This document shows, piece by piece, positions 14,125 through 27,100 of a stretch of 64,000 bases of DNA. The DNA comes from Buxus sempervirens (lineage: Eukaryota > Streptophyta > Magnoliopsida > Buxales > Buxaceae), in assembly GCA_947561395.2 (NCBI GenBank), contig OX387191.1:33249439-33313438 (forward strand). The letters are read 5' to 3'. The position numbers were made by a program, and so were the translations under genes. The notes beneath the pieces are model-generated. The model saw only the letters and a program-made list of their open reading frames with translations. It was not told the DNA's origin and searched no databases. Each line of letters begins with the position of its first letter. The stretch's first letter is position 1.

Positions 14125-17100
14125 ATGCAGACTTTGCCTGTGATGTCTAGTTACAAGTCCTCATATTCCCTCTCAATAAAGGAAGTAAATCCTCCCAAAT
14201 CTAAACATCTCTCTCTCTCTTTTTCCCTCTCTCTCCCTCCCATGCTCTCTTCTTTCCATATATCTCACCCTCTGAATGAATGCTCTGTCATAATAGGTTG
14301 AGAATCTTCGAAAGGGATTTGTGAGAACTCGAAACGCAGATCATCAAGAAGTTAAACTTCTGAAGGGATTGTTTTCACCTGTAATGGCTGCTCTTGTAGC
14401 CTTATCTCCTCTCTGCTACCCTCCAGGTAATAACCACCACTCGTTTCATTTCCTCTCTTCTTTTATAAAACACCCTTTTTTGTTCATACAAATACCAAAC
14501 CGGTCCTCCTGTACCCTTTTTGTTTTTGTTTTCTTTTTTTGGACTTTTTTTCCTTTCTGTTCTAGCATTTTTCTAGGCCCGCGTAAGCTTTTAGCCCATA
14601 CCAAAACGGCAAAACGGATCGGGTTGGTAAAAGGGCGGGTTCGGGTTGGTAACAAGGCGAGTTGAGTTGACACGATTATGCTCTAAAATATTAAAAGATT
14701 ACCGTTACTACATGTAAAATATATGTAGATATAATATATTTGTTTATAAAATATGCATTTTTATGTAGGATATTTGTGAATAATATATATTTTAGCGGAT
14801 TGAGGTTGAGTTTTCAGCATGTCAGGGTCGAGTTTGATAAATCCCTAATCCACCATAACATGATTATGAATAACCTAACCCTAACCATTATCGACATATC
14901 ACAATGGAGATAGATATCATATCTATCATTAGTTTCAAAAAAAAAAAATATATCTATCATTAGTTAGTTCATAATTTAATCTTATCTTAAATTTTAGATA
15001 AAAAATGAACACTTGGATTAGGTTACGTGAAACATTTATTTGGGGTTGAAATCTGCTGCACTTTCCTGCATTGGTTGTTATTAAAGTGAGATGCTGTCAT
15101 ATGGAGCCTATGAAGGCTAGTTTTGTTTTTTTTTGAAAAATTACTACTTAGTTACTTTTTTGGATGACATATGACCCATTAGTCATACCTTTTTTTTTGC
15201 AAATGACAAAATGAGTCGGCAAATGGGAAAATACAGACCATTTGATACTATTAATGGATTTCAAGGCCATTAATGGGAAATTACAAGTATATTCATGGGG
15301 AATGATAAATCAGATGATGGGAGTTACAAGTGTATTAATGGGAAATGACAAGTCAGATGATAGAAGTTATAGATAATAGAAGTTACAAGTCAGTTGATGA
15401 GGAATTACTCCCATCATTTGACTTAAATTCAACATCAGCAAACTTTTTAATCTATAAACATGACCAAATGGTCTATATTTTCTCATTTGCGGGCATTTGG
15501 TCATTTGCTAAAAAGGTATTACCAATGGGTCATATGTTATTCAAAAGGTAATTGAACAGTAATTTTCAAGTGGGCCCCATGTGAGATATTTATAACAAGA
15601 AAAATTTATCAACCATAAGATGCTCCACGTGATAATATCTCACACAAACTGCAGCAACCAATTCATTAGAAAAGTACAGCAGATGTCATCCCTTTTGTCT
15701 TAGCCTAAAATTTAGTTTTGAACTTGAGATTAGTCTATCTTTCAAGAATTAGGCTTGCAGTTGCCTATTCAGAGGGAGAGGGAGAGACAGAGAGCCTTTA
15801 ATGGAGTTAACCATATTCAAGAGATTTAATGGACTAACCCATATTCAATTGAGAATTGACTGGAATCTTGAAATAGATATTCATACTTATATTCCAATTT
15901 GATCTAATCACATATCAAATCATGTTTAATCCGCTAGGGTTGCTCAATTGGTAAGGGGAGAACCTTAGAATGAATTGTAAACCCAGATGTCAATCAGTTC
16001 AAAACCTCCTAGTGCTCTCTAACTTAAACGATACATGGGCCTTACGGGTGGATTCATGTATCGAGGGTTTACTTCCTTAGGGTGGGTCCAATAGGGTTCC
16101 CACGTTTACCGTAAAAAATTGGTTGTCTAATGAAAGTTCTTTAAAAAAATTGGTTATCTAATGAAAGTTTTTTAAATGATCTAAGCCATTATAATTGAAC
16201 CTGTTTGAACCATAAATGCTTGGAGTGAATTTTTGGTGGGGGGCGGTGTGGTGGTGATGGTGATGGGGCAGCGTGGGAAGAAAATAAGGGGATGGAGGGT
16301 TGGGGTAGGAGAATGCATGGCTACTATGTGGGTTTTAGCAAACCCTAACCTGCTCTTATATGGGTTCTACCCCATTCCAAATCCACTTTCTAACCCTATG
16401 AAAGTTGGTAGGAGGTAAATTTGGGTTGAACTTGGTGATAAGATAGAATTTTAAAATACAAATATTTTTAAACAGAGTATTAAATTAATAACATATTTAA
16501 GTATAACATACATATTTTTATATGAGATGTATGTGAAAAAAATAATGGATTAAGATTGGGTTTGGGGTGACTAAACCCTAACGGATTAATGTTTATCAAA
16601 TCCATTAAGGCGGGTCAAGGTGGGTTAACCAATTAACCTGCCCCATTTCCATCCTAGCAGGGGTTGCTGTTAATATAGTGGTCGGTAAGGAAGATGGCTT
16701 TTCCCCTTTGGCCCCAATGAACCATATGGACCAAATTTTTTGAAGTAATTTTATTTATTAATTTACATAAAATGCAATAGAAATTAAATGGAATAAAAAT
16801 TTTAGAATATGTGAAGTCAGATTGGATAAAAGAAAATCCATGTATGAGAATCCAAATTAGATTTTAGTTTACTGGACCATAATTTAGCCATTGAAATGCC
16901 TTTGAATTGACAAGTTTCATATCGAACTTGAATTTGAACTTTTATTAGTGATAACCTTGCATATGACACCAGTATGTCCAACTCAAATGCTGATGGAACC
17001 TTAAATGGTCAATGTTATGTCCATCCAATGAATTAGAAGGTCCAAAGAAGTAGCTAAATACGTATAAATGCACTAGTTACTTCTGGTAAAATGTAAAGTT

Positions 17101-18170
17101 CAAGCAAATGGACATTAAATATGTAATACAAGAAATATTATTTTCATTTATGATTATATTTCTAATTGGATATAGTGGTTCATATTATGGGTCAAAGGGT
17201 GCCCATTGTACGGTACAGGGTATTTTCGGGTTTCAAAAATACCAGATTTATGGTTGGTATATATATCACGTTGTAACCCTAATTGAAGCCTTTTTTTCTA
17301 TTGTAATTTTCGCCATATATACATAGTGAAACTTCCTCTTCTCAATTTTACTATTCACGTTGTATGATTCTCAACATCTATAAAATATCATTTTGCCAGT
17401 TCTTATCTAATTATTTCAATGAATTAGATTCATTTGGACAGCTTGTAGATACTCAAAAAGGAGGGGCATTGTTTCGTCGAGCTTGTATTGGATGCCATGA
17501 TGGAGGTGGAAATATAATTCAGCCAGTGAGTCTCCTATAATATGCGAAGTATAATTCCCATATATGTGTGTACATGCGCGCGTGCGTGTGCATGCATGCA
17601 TGTATGTATTTTTTTTCATTAACATTCTAATCAATATCTCTTTCCAAGGGTGTGTCTCCTTTAATTTGTGAAATATATTCCCATATGTGTGCATGTGTGC
17701 GTGTGTGTGTGCATGTGTGTACTGTTTTATTAAAATTCTAATCAATATCTCTTTCCCAGGGTGCAACCCTCCTTATAAAAGATTTACAAAGGTAATCATA
17801 CAAATAATTCAGACCTAGAATTTCTCATTGATGGAAAACCTTGAACTAATTATTCCAATGTTTCTATGCAGAAATGGCATTGAAACAGAAGATGAGATAT
17901 ATCGAATCACATATTATGGCAAGGGAAGAATGCCTGTAAGCTTTTCACTAAGAATTTTCAATTTATAGCCTAGTTATATAGATTTCAGGGAATTGAATTG
18001 ATGAATTTTTTTTTACCTTTTTTTGGCAGGGTTTTGGGGAGAATTGTACACCCAAGGGTCAATGTACATTCGGGCCTCGTTTGAAGGATGAGGAAATTAA
18101 GATTTTAGCCGATTTTGTCAAGTCACAGGCCGATCAGGGGTGGCCAAATATTGAAATTTATGGAGATTGA
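14125..18170 (+). CDS. CYTC6A: Cytochrome c6A, thylakoid lumen (six exons, 174 aa)
   Basis: Exons are 14125-14184, 14297-14426, 17428-17525, 17760-17791, 17872-17935 and 18030-18170. All introns are GT-AG and the joined frame is open, giving 174 residues against about 175 in Arabidopsis. The haem-binding motif CIGCH is at residues 83-87. The axial Met is in GKGRMP (Met127). The plant-specific loop has its two cysteines (Cys134, Cys140), the hallmark of c6A rather than algal c6. Residues 1-68 form a bipartite plastid/lumen targeting region with a hydrophobic stretch near 45-62. The start was chosen because the length fits the family and exon 1 joins exon 2 in phase 0. Retention of the 112-bp intron 1 would meet a stop at 14,299. 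Intron 2 is 3.0 kb and carries MITEs and a SINE. The family is a low-potential lumenal haem protein, possibly a thiol-redox partner; its exact role is unsettled. Confidence 0.93.
15025..15705. mobile_element. MITE, copy A (interrupted), in c6A intron 2
   Basis: The left part (about 15,033-15,123) and the inverted right part (about 15,572-15,700) are imperfect reverse complements. Both carry a 'gtgagat' core, a 'tggagc' core and a 'gaaatctgctg'-like outer block. The same ordered motifs occur at 22,690-22,928 (copy B). The two halves are separated by another palindromic element at 15,131-15,571. It is non-coding and would form a long hairpin. Confidence 0.65.
15131..15571. mobile_element. MITE with ~110-bp terminal inverted repeats, nested in copy A
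   Basis: The left end from 15,131 (…gacatatgaccca… to …gaccatttg near 15,246) is mirrored by the right end (caaatggtc near 15,463 to …attttcaag at 15,570). The reverse complement matches over about 110 bp with scattered differences. The middle holds short repeats of 'attaatggga' and 'acaagtcagatgat'. There is no coding capacity. The length and long TIRs suggest a non-autonomous DNA transposon; the superfamily is not assignable. Confidence 0.7.
15935..16110 (+). mobile_element. SINE (tRNA-derived, Au-like) in c6A intron 2
   Basis: The head contains an A-box-like 'tgctcaattggtaa' and, about 40 bp later, a B-box-like 'agttcaaaacctc', the spacing of an internal Pol III promoter. The body has the 'gggccttacgggtgg' and 'gggtttac' words I associate with plant Au-type SINEs. 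Just downstream, a unit around 'attggtt(g/a)tctaatgaaagt' is tandemly duplicated (16,118-16,172). Confidence 0.55.
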
Positions 18171-19840
18171 TATGTCTGTGTGTATATATATATATATATT
18201 TGGTATAAAAGCAAGAAGATGAATGCCACTTTTTCTAGGAGCCCAAAAAAAAAACTGAAGTTTAAATTTTATGTGTTTGACGTAAATACAATTTGTAGAA
18301 GAAAAATTAAGGATCCGTTTGGAGTAACTTTTCAAGCGTAGCTTTTGATAGGTTAAAAAGTAGGTTTTAGAAAGTAACTTATGATGAAAAAGTAAAAAAA
18401 AAAATTTGGAAACAAGTCAAATCTACTTATTACTTATAAAAGTCTAAACATTGTTTGACAACTGTATAAGTAATATAAAATGAATTTTCCTCATAATTAA
18501 TGAATTTGTAAATTTAAGAAAAAAAAATCTTTTCATTTCATAATATTAGTAGTATGAATTATTATATAATTATATAATTTTTAATACCCACATTATATTG
18601 TCACACTTATTAATGAATTTTTAGTTGTATGAATTATATTTTTGCTTGTTATATTAATAGTAAGAAATTTTCCTTTTTGTCAATTCTTAAACCTACTAAT
18701 ATTAGTTCACTTGAATAAGATTAACTGCAAACATTAAAAAATATTCCTTTTAAACAAACATTAAGTACATAAATAAAATAAAAAATGCTCATGATTTCTT
18801 AATACAAGCATCGCCAATCACTCAATGCAAACGTAGTTGGTAGTTCACGAGTAATTAAGTCTCTAATACTTGACATCACCTAAATCAACTAGGGCGTCAA
18901 TGGATCGGATCATGATTTGATTACCCGATTCCGATTAAATACTTTGATTTAGTCAACTTTTTTTATTTGATTAAATATCCGTCGGATTGGATTCGGATCC
19001 GAAAACTAGATCCATATGCAATTGGATTCAGATTCGGACTCCGTTGTATTCGTCCGATGACGATCCAGATCCAATTAAATTATGTACATGTTAGGATGAA
19101 TAGAGATACCTTGCAAATAAATACACTGATCTTTATATATAAATTGTTATAAACAATTCTAATTCCAAGAATCTTTGACAGTATAAAACTCTTATAATTT
19201 TTAAAACCTAAAATATAAAGTATTTTTTTATTATAAGTTTTACTAGTTTTAATGCAGTTTTACTGGCTCTTCTCTTTAACTTAAAAGGATAAGGCCAGAA
19301 TCATGTAACAAACCAGCCCTTATAGACTCACCCAATTGTGTCATAAACCAGAAATCATGCCTATCAAAATATTGGTTCATAGACAAGGTTTTAAGTATAG
19401 CCGATACGACTCGGTATCGCCGTATCGGCCAGTACTCAGGGTTTTTCCAGAAGTATCAGCTCGGCCGACAGAACTTGGTATCAGGCTGGGCCGATACCAA
19501 ACCCGATACCGAGTTTTAAAAACTTTCATAGAGAATTTCATGTCCGTTTCCAGATGAACATAGTTATTAAATCATAAATGTATCTTTCAGACCAATCCCA
19601 CTCATTAACAAGAGTTAATGTACTACTGAAGATTGAAAACAAGATTTCCGTCCAAAGGTTTTCTATCAAATATTGTGTAATCCACATATGTTTTAACCAT
19701 GACCTTGTGAAAAATATGCAGAATCCACACTTTCTAGTTATATAACCTCACCAAAAATTTGCAGAACTTCAACAGATGATCCGCTTGGAAGACTGAAACT
19801 TTAACAATCTCCAGTTATTTGTTATTTCAGCAGACCCACT
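18171..19840. other. Convergent intergenic region between c6A and NAL1-like genes
   Basis: The two stop codons face each other across 1,670 bp, so both 3' UTRs lie here. A (TA)n run sits at about 18,183-18,200 just after the c6A stop. Repeat-like stretches are at 18,312-18,470 ('ggatccgtttgga', common at plant MITE ends), 18,900-19,080 (repeated 'ggattcgga' words) and 19,391-19,525 (repeated 'ccgatac'/'gtatcgg' words on both strands). No reading frame is recognised. Confidence 0.5.
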
Positions 19841-20253
19841 TCATTTCGGTTCCTCGATGCTAATGGAAGAATCCGAACGCCTTCTCTTGGGTTCGCGGTC
19901 TCCCAACTGCAAGGACAGGTCTTCATCAGAGCCACTCCTCAACAAGGAGAGATTCTTCGATTCTGAGTTATCCCGTTGATTGTTTTGATGCAGAGGAGAT
20001 CTTCCAACGAAATTCGGAATGAACTGGTGTTCAATGCTGGGGTTCTCCTCCATAATACCTTCTACATGAAATTCAGTGTGCATGAAAGTGAGGTTTGTTC
20101 CTGGTCCGCGTTCCTCAACAGGGATTTGCTGAATGTTGAAGCCTAAGAGCTCAAAGTTCTCCGGTTTGTCCTTTGGTAGTGTCCCATCGGGAGATGACTC
20201 CCCAACTGTCGAATCCACCGCTGGTGCTGAAGCATTTCTTTGCTCTTGCACAG
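19841..20253 (-). CDS. NAL1-like coding exon 5 (C-terminal tail)
   Basis: Encodes residues 461-597 and the TGA stop. The tail is polar and low in structure, with the LSLQL and KRRR motifs near the end. The 110-bp intron before it ends ATGTAGTAG; the second TAG is the acceptor that keeps the frame. Confidence 0.88.
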
Positions 20254-23200
20254 CTACTACATTAATTATAATACAAGACCATACAACAGCAAGCATCAGA
20301 ATTCTAGCTCCGGAGAAAAGACATAATGAGCTTACAAGAATTAGTTGATCCAAAAGCACAAACCTTTGAGTCCTTCATTTGTTGTAATGAGATCAAGTTC
20401 AAGTAGATCAAGAAGACGCCCAAGATCAACTCCACTGGTCCAGTTCTCAGGAGGTTCACCAGCTTTTAGCTTTAGTCGCCCACGATTAGCTGTTCCACCC
20501 CATATGATCCCAATCGGTCGCGGCTTCTCCTCATTCTGACATGTTAGGAGAATAAGGCTTCCACTGTCACCTTCTAGGTCAAATGTTTGTTGGTTCTCCC
20601 CAACAACAAGATAATCAGTGAAGAAGCAGATTCCTTTTTCATCATTGTACTCAAGGGCATAGGCCATTACGGTCCCTGTAGTCAAGCCAGAACTTCTTCC
20701 AACCTTCACCACTTGCCGGCCAATCAAACTGTTTATTGGAGACTGCAAATCAATTTTCTTGACATCACTGATCTCACCTACGCCTTTCACGGACGTGGTA
20801 ACATTTGAGATATCAAAATCATCTGCAAATGGAATGAATGCTCCATCTGCCCGCACAAATGTCTCTGCAGGTGAACCAAATTATAATGAGGATGCATGGC
20901 GGCCAGAAGGTAATTAAGTTTTCAAAAATTGTAAACCATCATAATATATATATATATATATATATACATATACGTAACTGAATATAAAAGGAATGTATGT
21001 CATTGTAAACCAACACCACCAAAAGCTCAAAAGCTTAATTTGTTTGACAATGGTATTTCAGATAATTTCAAATGTAACAACTATCCAAAGTCACGACAGC
21101 ATATCAAAAAGAATCCTTCCTATGCATGTGAAGCACATGGTGAACCATTCAATGGAATGACTTGATACCTAATAAGACTAGAACAAACATTCTTGTCGAT
21201 TGCAAACTCTGTTAAAGATAATATAAAAGGTTAGGTATATCAGATGGTTAAAATCGTCCAATTACTTCATATGTTAGCCAGAATAATCCCATAACAGAGT
21301 TGTTATTTGGTCTTATTCCCATGAAAGATGTTCTATCTTTGTCGAAGAGACATGAAGGATGGTCCACACTCCACAGTCCTGATAGTATGCTTCAAAAAGA
21401 TAACAGCCCCAACAAAGGTTTGACATGCCGGCTTGAATGCAATTTCGCTGAGGGCCTGCAATGCTATTTTGCTGAAATTTTGATGGCAAGCCACTTGTAT
21501 CACCACATTTTTGGTGCCATCTCAACGAAATATTAAAAAAATCCAATAAATAAAAAAGAAATTAAAAATCCATAAGATTATTAAAAAAAATACATAAAAT
21601 TATAAAAAAAATATTGAATAAATCATAATTTTTTTTTAAAAGAAAAAGATACTATATTTCAATTCATAAAAAAATATTTATGACTTTATTATCGGGGTTA
21701 CAACATATAAACTATAAGGTTGTAGGGTTTAAAAGACATAAATTATGAGCTTGTGCACTTTCAACCTCATAATTTATAATGATACTAAATATTAAAACCG
21801 ATATTAATATTATCAAATTTTATTGAAGTATTGTAGATCCATGCTTAATTTTTATAAATATTAATATATCATAAATATTAATATTAATTGCACGACCTCA
21901 TGATAATAAAAAAGCTATTATAAATTTACAATATTAATATAAAGTTGTGCACTTTTAAACATTAAAAAGAACAGATTGCAAATTTGAATGTGTAGGGTTA
22001 GGGTAAATTTACAATATGATATAATGGTATTCTCAATAATAATTTTTAATAACATTTAAAAATCTTATAAACTTTAAATTTGTTTACTATTAATTTATTG
22101 TACTATCATAAATATATGCACTTGTTACAAAAGTAGGAGAGGGCCGCAAGGTACCCCTTCTCTCTCTCTCTCTCTCTAGTTGCAAACGTTTAGGAGGAGT
22201 GCAAGCATGCTGCTTTCCTCTCTCAGATTTTCTTTTATATATATATATATATTTTGACTTTCTGAGATGCGAGAAAGGAGCCAGGTGCATATGGCCCACC
22301 TCCCCTTCCCCCCCACCTTAACACCTGAACCCCCTACCCTTCTCTCTCTCTCTCTCTCTCTTGCTTGTTTGATCTTTTCCCAAAAAATTCACACTGCATG
22401 CCACAAGTGCCGTGAAGAACCTATTAGTTCCGACAACATGTGCTCCATGCCATCAAGAACAGCTAGATTTTGACCAGCACAAGGCTTTTATGCTGCCTGT
22501 GTTGGCCAAAAATTGAGGGATCTTTTATAACCCCTTAGAATCCAATGGATTTTATTTCAGAATCCACCAGAACCAGCAAAATTTTGCTGAAATTGCATTT
22601 ACTACTCCCCACTAATAGGCACACACAAGTTACCATGCGCACTGATTTGACTAACCTGCCATATGGAAGTTTAGTCAGATATTAAACAAAATAAATGGGA
22701 ATGAAATCTTCTGCATTCTTTGTCTGAATTGGTCCCTGATGTGACCATGAGATGCTGCCATGTGGAGCATCGTACGGTCAGTGTTTTTTTATTGTTGTAA
22801 ATGTTTCCAGTGGGGCCCACATGAAAAAACATTCGCCATGGGATGCTCCACATAGCAGCATCTCACGGCCAAAGCAGGGGACAATTCAGGTAAACATGGC
22901 AGATGATTTCATCCTAAATAAATGCCAGCTTGTCTGCCGAAATTCTTCTGATATAGAAACATGGTAAGACACAGATTTCAGTCAGCTACATCGCATACAA
23001 AATTTGAGACCAAGAAACACTTACCATGTGCCCTAAATTTTCTTCTATAGAACTTAGAAATAGTAAAAATATAGATGGCTGCTGTTATAAACTATTGTGT
23101 GCATGACCAATCAAAGAGGTCCATTGGCGGACAGACTGAATTGACCACGATATCCTTGGGTGACACGGACAGTAATACCATTTTCCATACAATAAATAAA

Positions 23201-24119
23201 AACCAAACTGTTTATAGGTGTAAAAGGTGAACAATCAAAATTCCGAACATGCTCTTTATTAAAGAGAAGAGGATAAAGAAACTAGTCCAAAAATTAGGAT
23301 TTGCCAAGATTTCTGGATTGTGAGGACTTCGATAGGAAGGAGGTTTAAGTTAGTTATGTGATGAAGAGAAGGAAAATACTGTAATATGCCAACAAGATAC
23401 TAAATCTGAAGAAGATGAGGCTGAACAGATTGATGAGTATAAACTTGTTTATGGTGAAAAGTAAGAATATAATTATGAATTATAGTCTATAAGGATGAAA
23501 GATGTTGTATATGTTAGAAGAATTAGCAATAGTTTTTTAGTAGTTAAATTGGTATTAGGATGAGGTTCTTAGCATTATTAGCATCTAATTGGACGAAAAT
23601 AAATAAATAAAAAGAAAAAAGGGAAAGAGAAAACCAGAAATCTAGTTTCTTCGAAACCAGCAAACAGAAAAAAACCAGGGAAAAAGATAACAGCTAAGAA
23701 GAAGAAGAAGAACCTGTGCCTTATGGTATGAATGCACATAAAGGCAGAAATCTACAGCATCAACAATAAATCTTGTTCTTCTTCTCCTCCCCTTCTTATC
23801 TTATTCTTCTTCTGCTCCTCTTCTCATTTTCTATTCTTCTTCTCTTCTATGACTTTTTACTTTTAAAAACTTTCTAGGCTGATCAGTTCATCTAGAACCG
23901 ACTCCACTGATACTATCCATATCAAAACCGACCAATAGTTGGGCCGACACCTAGTTTTTTAACTTGATGAAAAGTTTAGGGAAAGATGACCTATGAAATA
24001 TAAATATAAAATTTAACACTAAAAGAAAACCTACTGCTGGAGTGATAATGTTCAAAAGGTTGTTTAAGATGAAATGCTTTATTTCAAGACTTTAACAAGG
24101 AAAGGACCAATAAAACTCG

Positions 24120-24174
<55 letters not shown>

Positions 24175-27100
24175 GTGTGTGTGTGTGTGTGTATTCAGCC
24201 TCCTTTTAGAATAGTTACACACGCACACACACACACACACACACATGTATATGTGTATGTATATATAACTATTCTAGAAGGAGGCTGAAAATATGGTCTT
24301 TAGACTCCAATACACCTATAGGGGAGTTGAATAGGTGTAATAATGCAGAATTAAAATTTTCTATTAATTAGAAAAAACAAAATGATCACTAGGCAAGCAC
24401 AAGTTTTCAATCAATCAATCACCAATCATCCAAATTTCAATATAAAAATAAAAGCAGATAAAGAGATATTAATACAAGAATATGGCAACGAAGGGAAAAC
24501 TCAAAAAGAACTCTTTATGAGAAAAACCCTCTAGCCTATGCAAGCGCCACATAAACGACATCATTATAAGAATAAGACTTACAAATTGTCGTTCAGATGA
24601 CTCAACATCCCTTTGGTAGACTCGATAACACATAGTTGAAGTATATGAAGAACTCTTCAGATTTGCTCCATTGCAACACTCCGGAAGTTCGAATATTTTC
24701 TCTGTGGTCACCCAAACGAACTCATCTGGTATCCGTAAGAACTCCCATGTGCAATCTTCCAAACCCGAAACTCCAAGGTAGAAAAAGAAGGAAAAAAACA
24801 ATGGTTTGGTGGCTTCAAAGGAGGAAAACTATGAAGATGGTTTCTTAGAAAGAGAGAAGATTTTAGGGCTTTAAAGTATGTCTCTTATGACTTTGTACGA
24901 AAAAGGTTCCCCAAAAAGTTTGAAGTCAATCCAGATTAAAACAATAAAGTGGTGAAATTTTCGGACTCCACTGAACACTGCACGAGCGCGGGTCAAGCAC
25001 AAAGAAGAAAACTTATGAAGGAAATCTTCCTCTTGATGATCATCGTAGCTAAGGTTGCACCCCACAATATACAATACTTCTCTGCTCGAGCGCTTGTCTA
25101 GCGATGGTCGAGCAGCACTACTCTTGGGTTGCAAAAATTTAACAAACAGTAAGCACCGCTAGATGACTGTTATAGCTCTGCTAAAGCATTCGTCTAGCCA
25201 ATGTCTAGTCATGGTCATAAATTGCACATTTCAACTCCAAGTTTGATGCCATTTGAAACATAGACACTTCGACTTGTCCTTAACACTCTAAACACACTTT
25301 TGGCATGGGATTAAGCCAATAAAACCAAAACACACTTTTGACTTGTTCTAAACACTATTTATACACTTTTTGCATGGAATTATGCCAAGACAATCTACTA
25401 GACCTAACAAAGGCTAAAGGCATAAAAAGCACATTATACCCTAAGTAATAATATACTTACAAATTCAGTTGATAAATTCATCTATATATTTGCAAGAATG
25501 AGAGAATAAAAGACAAGAGGCTTAATTTCCAAAATAAAAAAAAAAAGACAAGAGGCTTAAATCAAGTTAGATGCACTAAGAAAGAGAATTTGAAAGGCAT
25601 ATAAAGAGATGAGATCAATGAAAGCAGAACAGAATGTTTCCCATAACTATTAAATTGTAAAAAATACAAAATTCTGTTTTAATTGCATACATGATTATCA
25701 GGTAGTCAATAGAATAACAATATGTTAATTTGTAAGATTAAGGTTCTAGAAGTGAATGAACTGGCCAAAATACAAATAAGAAAAGCATTAAGACCAAATA
25801 TATATCACATCAAATGTCAAAGTGAATGGGAAAGAGATTGGTCTACTATGCCTAACCAAATTATTTAATGAAATTTTGAGGACCGAAAAGATGTCGAAGA
25901 CTTGGAAGCAAAGCCTAGTAGTATGTATATATGTTTTGTGTGTGTGTGCGTGCGTGCGCACGTGTATGTACACACCTAAAAATACACACACACACAAACG
26001 CACCCACACACACCCACCTATCCACTCAATCTACATACACGCGGGTGTATCAGTGTGTACACACACACACACACACACACTATTGATAATAATAAATGAG
26101 ATTTTCAAAATTTTACTCATTTTAAAGTGAAATTAAATTATGAATAAAAGGAAATAGTTATGTAACAGAAGTTAATAAGAGTCTACATGCTAGACAAAAT
26201 AATTTGGATTTTGTGCCGCATATTCTATTATCGAGGAGATCATTTTACTTAGACGACTAGTAAAAAAGTTTAGAGAAAGGTAAATTACTATCTAGAAAAT
26301 GCATATGGTAGCCTCAAGAAGTTAATTTAGTGGTTTCTATAGAAAAAAGGGTACCAATCAAATATATTAAGGTTGTTAAAGGTATGTATAATGGAATTTT
26401 AGTTGGTGTGATAGTTATGGCCCCTAATCCCTAAACAAAAACAACAAAAAATAACAAAATATCTTGTCCCAACTAGTTGGGATCAGCAACACAAATTCTC
26501 CTCCTCCTTTTGACCTTCATCTGGACCATTAATTACTCAAGGATGAATAAAGATAGACTAACATTGAGGGTCATCTATAACTTCCCATCTCTTTGATTTA
26601 TACAAGAACGAATTAATTACTCATATTCAAAAGGAGCTGTCAAATTGTAAATATTGCGCTCTACTCAAACTAAAAGGAAATGATAGTCATTAGACATTCC
26701 ACGATACATATGTCAAATTGTTGGGAACCATACTGTAAATATTGTCAAAATTTAACAAAATTTCCCTAAAGCTTTTCCAGTCTACAACTGGACACATTAT
26801 CCCAAGTGAAATCCTCTTTTACAAGATATCAACAATATTCCAGCAAAAATAATCACTAAGAACTCCAAATAACATTGATATGGGCAATACATGAGTCGAG
26901 AAAAATCACTAAGCAATTTTGATCAATCATTCAACTAAACGCTTGACTACTAATTAATTACATAATTGCTATTAACCACATCTACCTTTATACCCACAGG
27001 ATTTTGCTTTGATTAAACTCCATTGAACTAGAACACTGGATATTAAAGAAGATATTTTCTGAAATCAGAACCATGGTACTAAAAAAGTAAACATCAATGT

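Noticed and set aside
13864-14301. 145-codon open frame considered as the c6A N terminus or a separate gene
   Set aside because: Only its part from the ATG at 14,125 to 14,184 joins in phase to exon 2 and gives the family length. The frame runs into a stop inside a good intron with a pyrimidine-rich acceptor.
15935-16010. Functional tRNA gene
   Set aside because: A- and B-box-like words are present but no cloverleaf with a proper acceptor stem and anticodon arm can be drawn; SINE is the better call.
17416-17766. 116-codon minus-strand frame with His/Thr-rich text
   Set aside because: It is the antisense of c6A exons plus GT-rich microsatellite sequence.
24469-25134. Two minus-strand open frames (110 and 87 codons)
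   Set aside because: No motif recognised; they lie in LTR-like repeat sequence and contain no splice or family signature.
25788-26130. Cys/Thr/His-rich open frames on both strands
   Set aside because: They are translations of GT/CA microsatellites, not genes.
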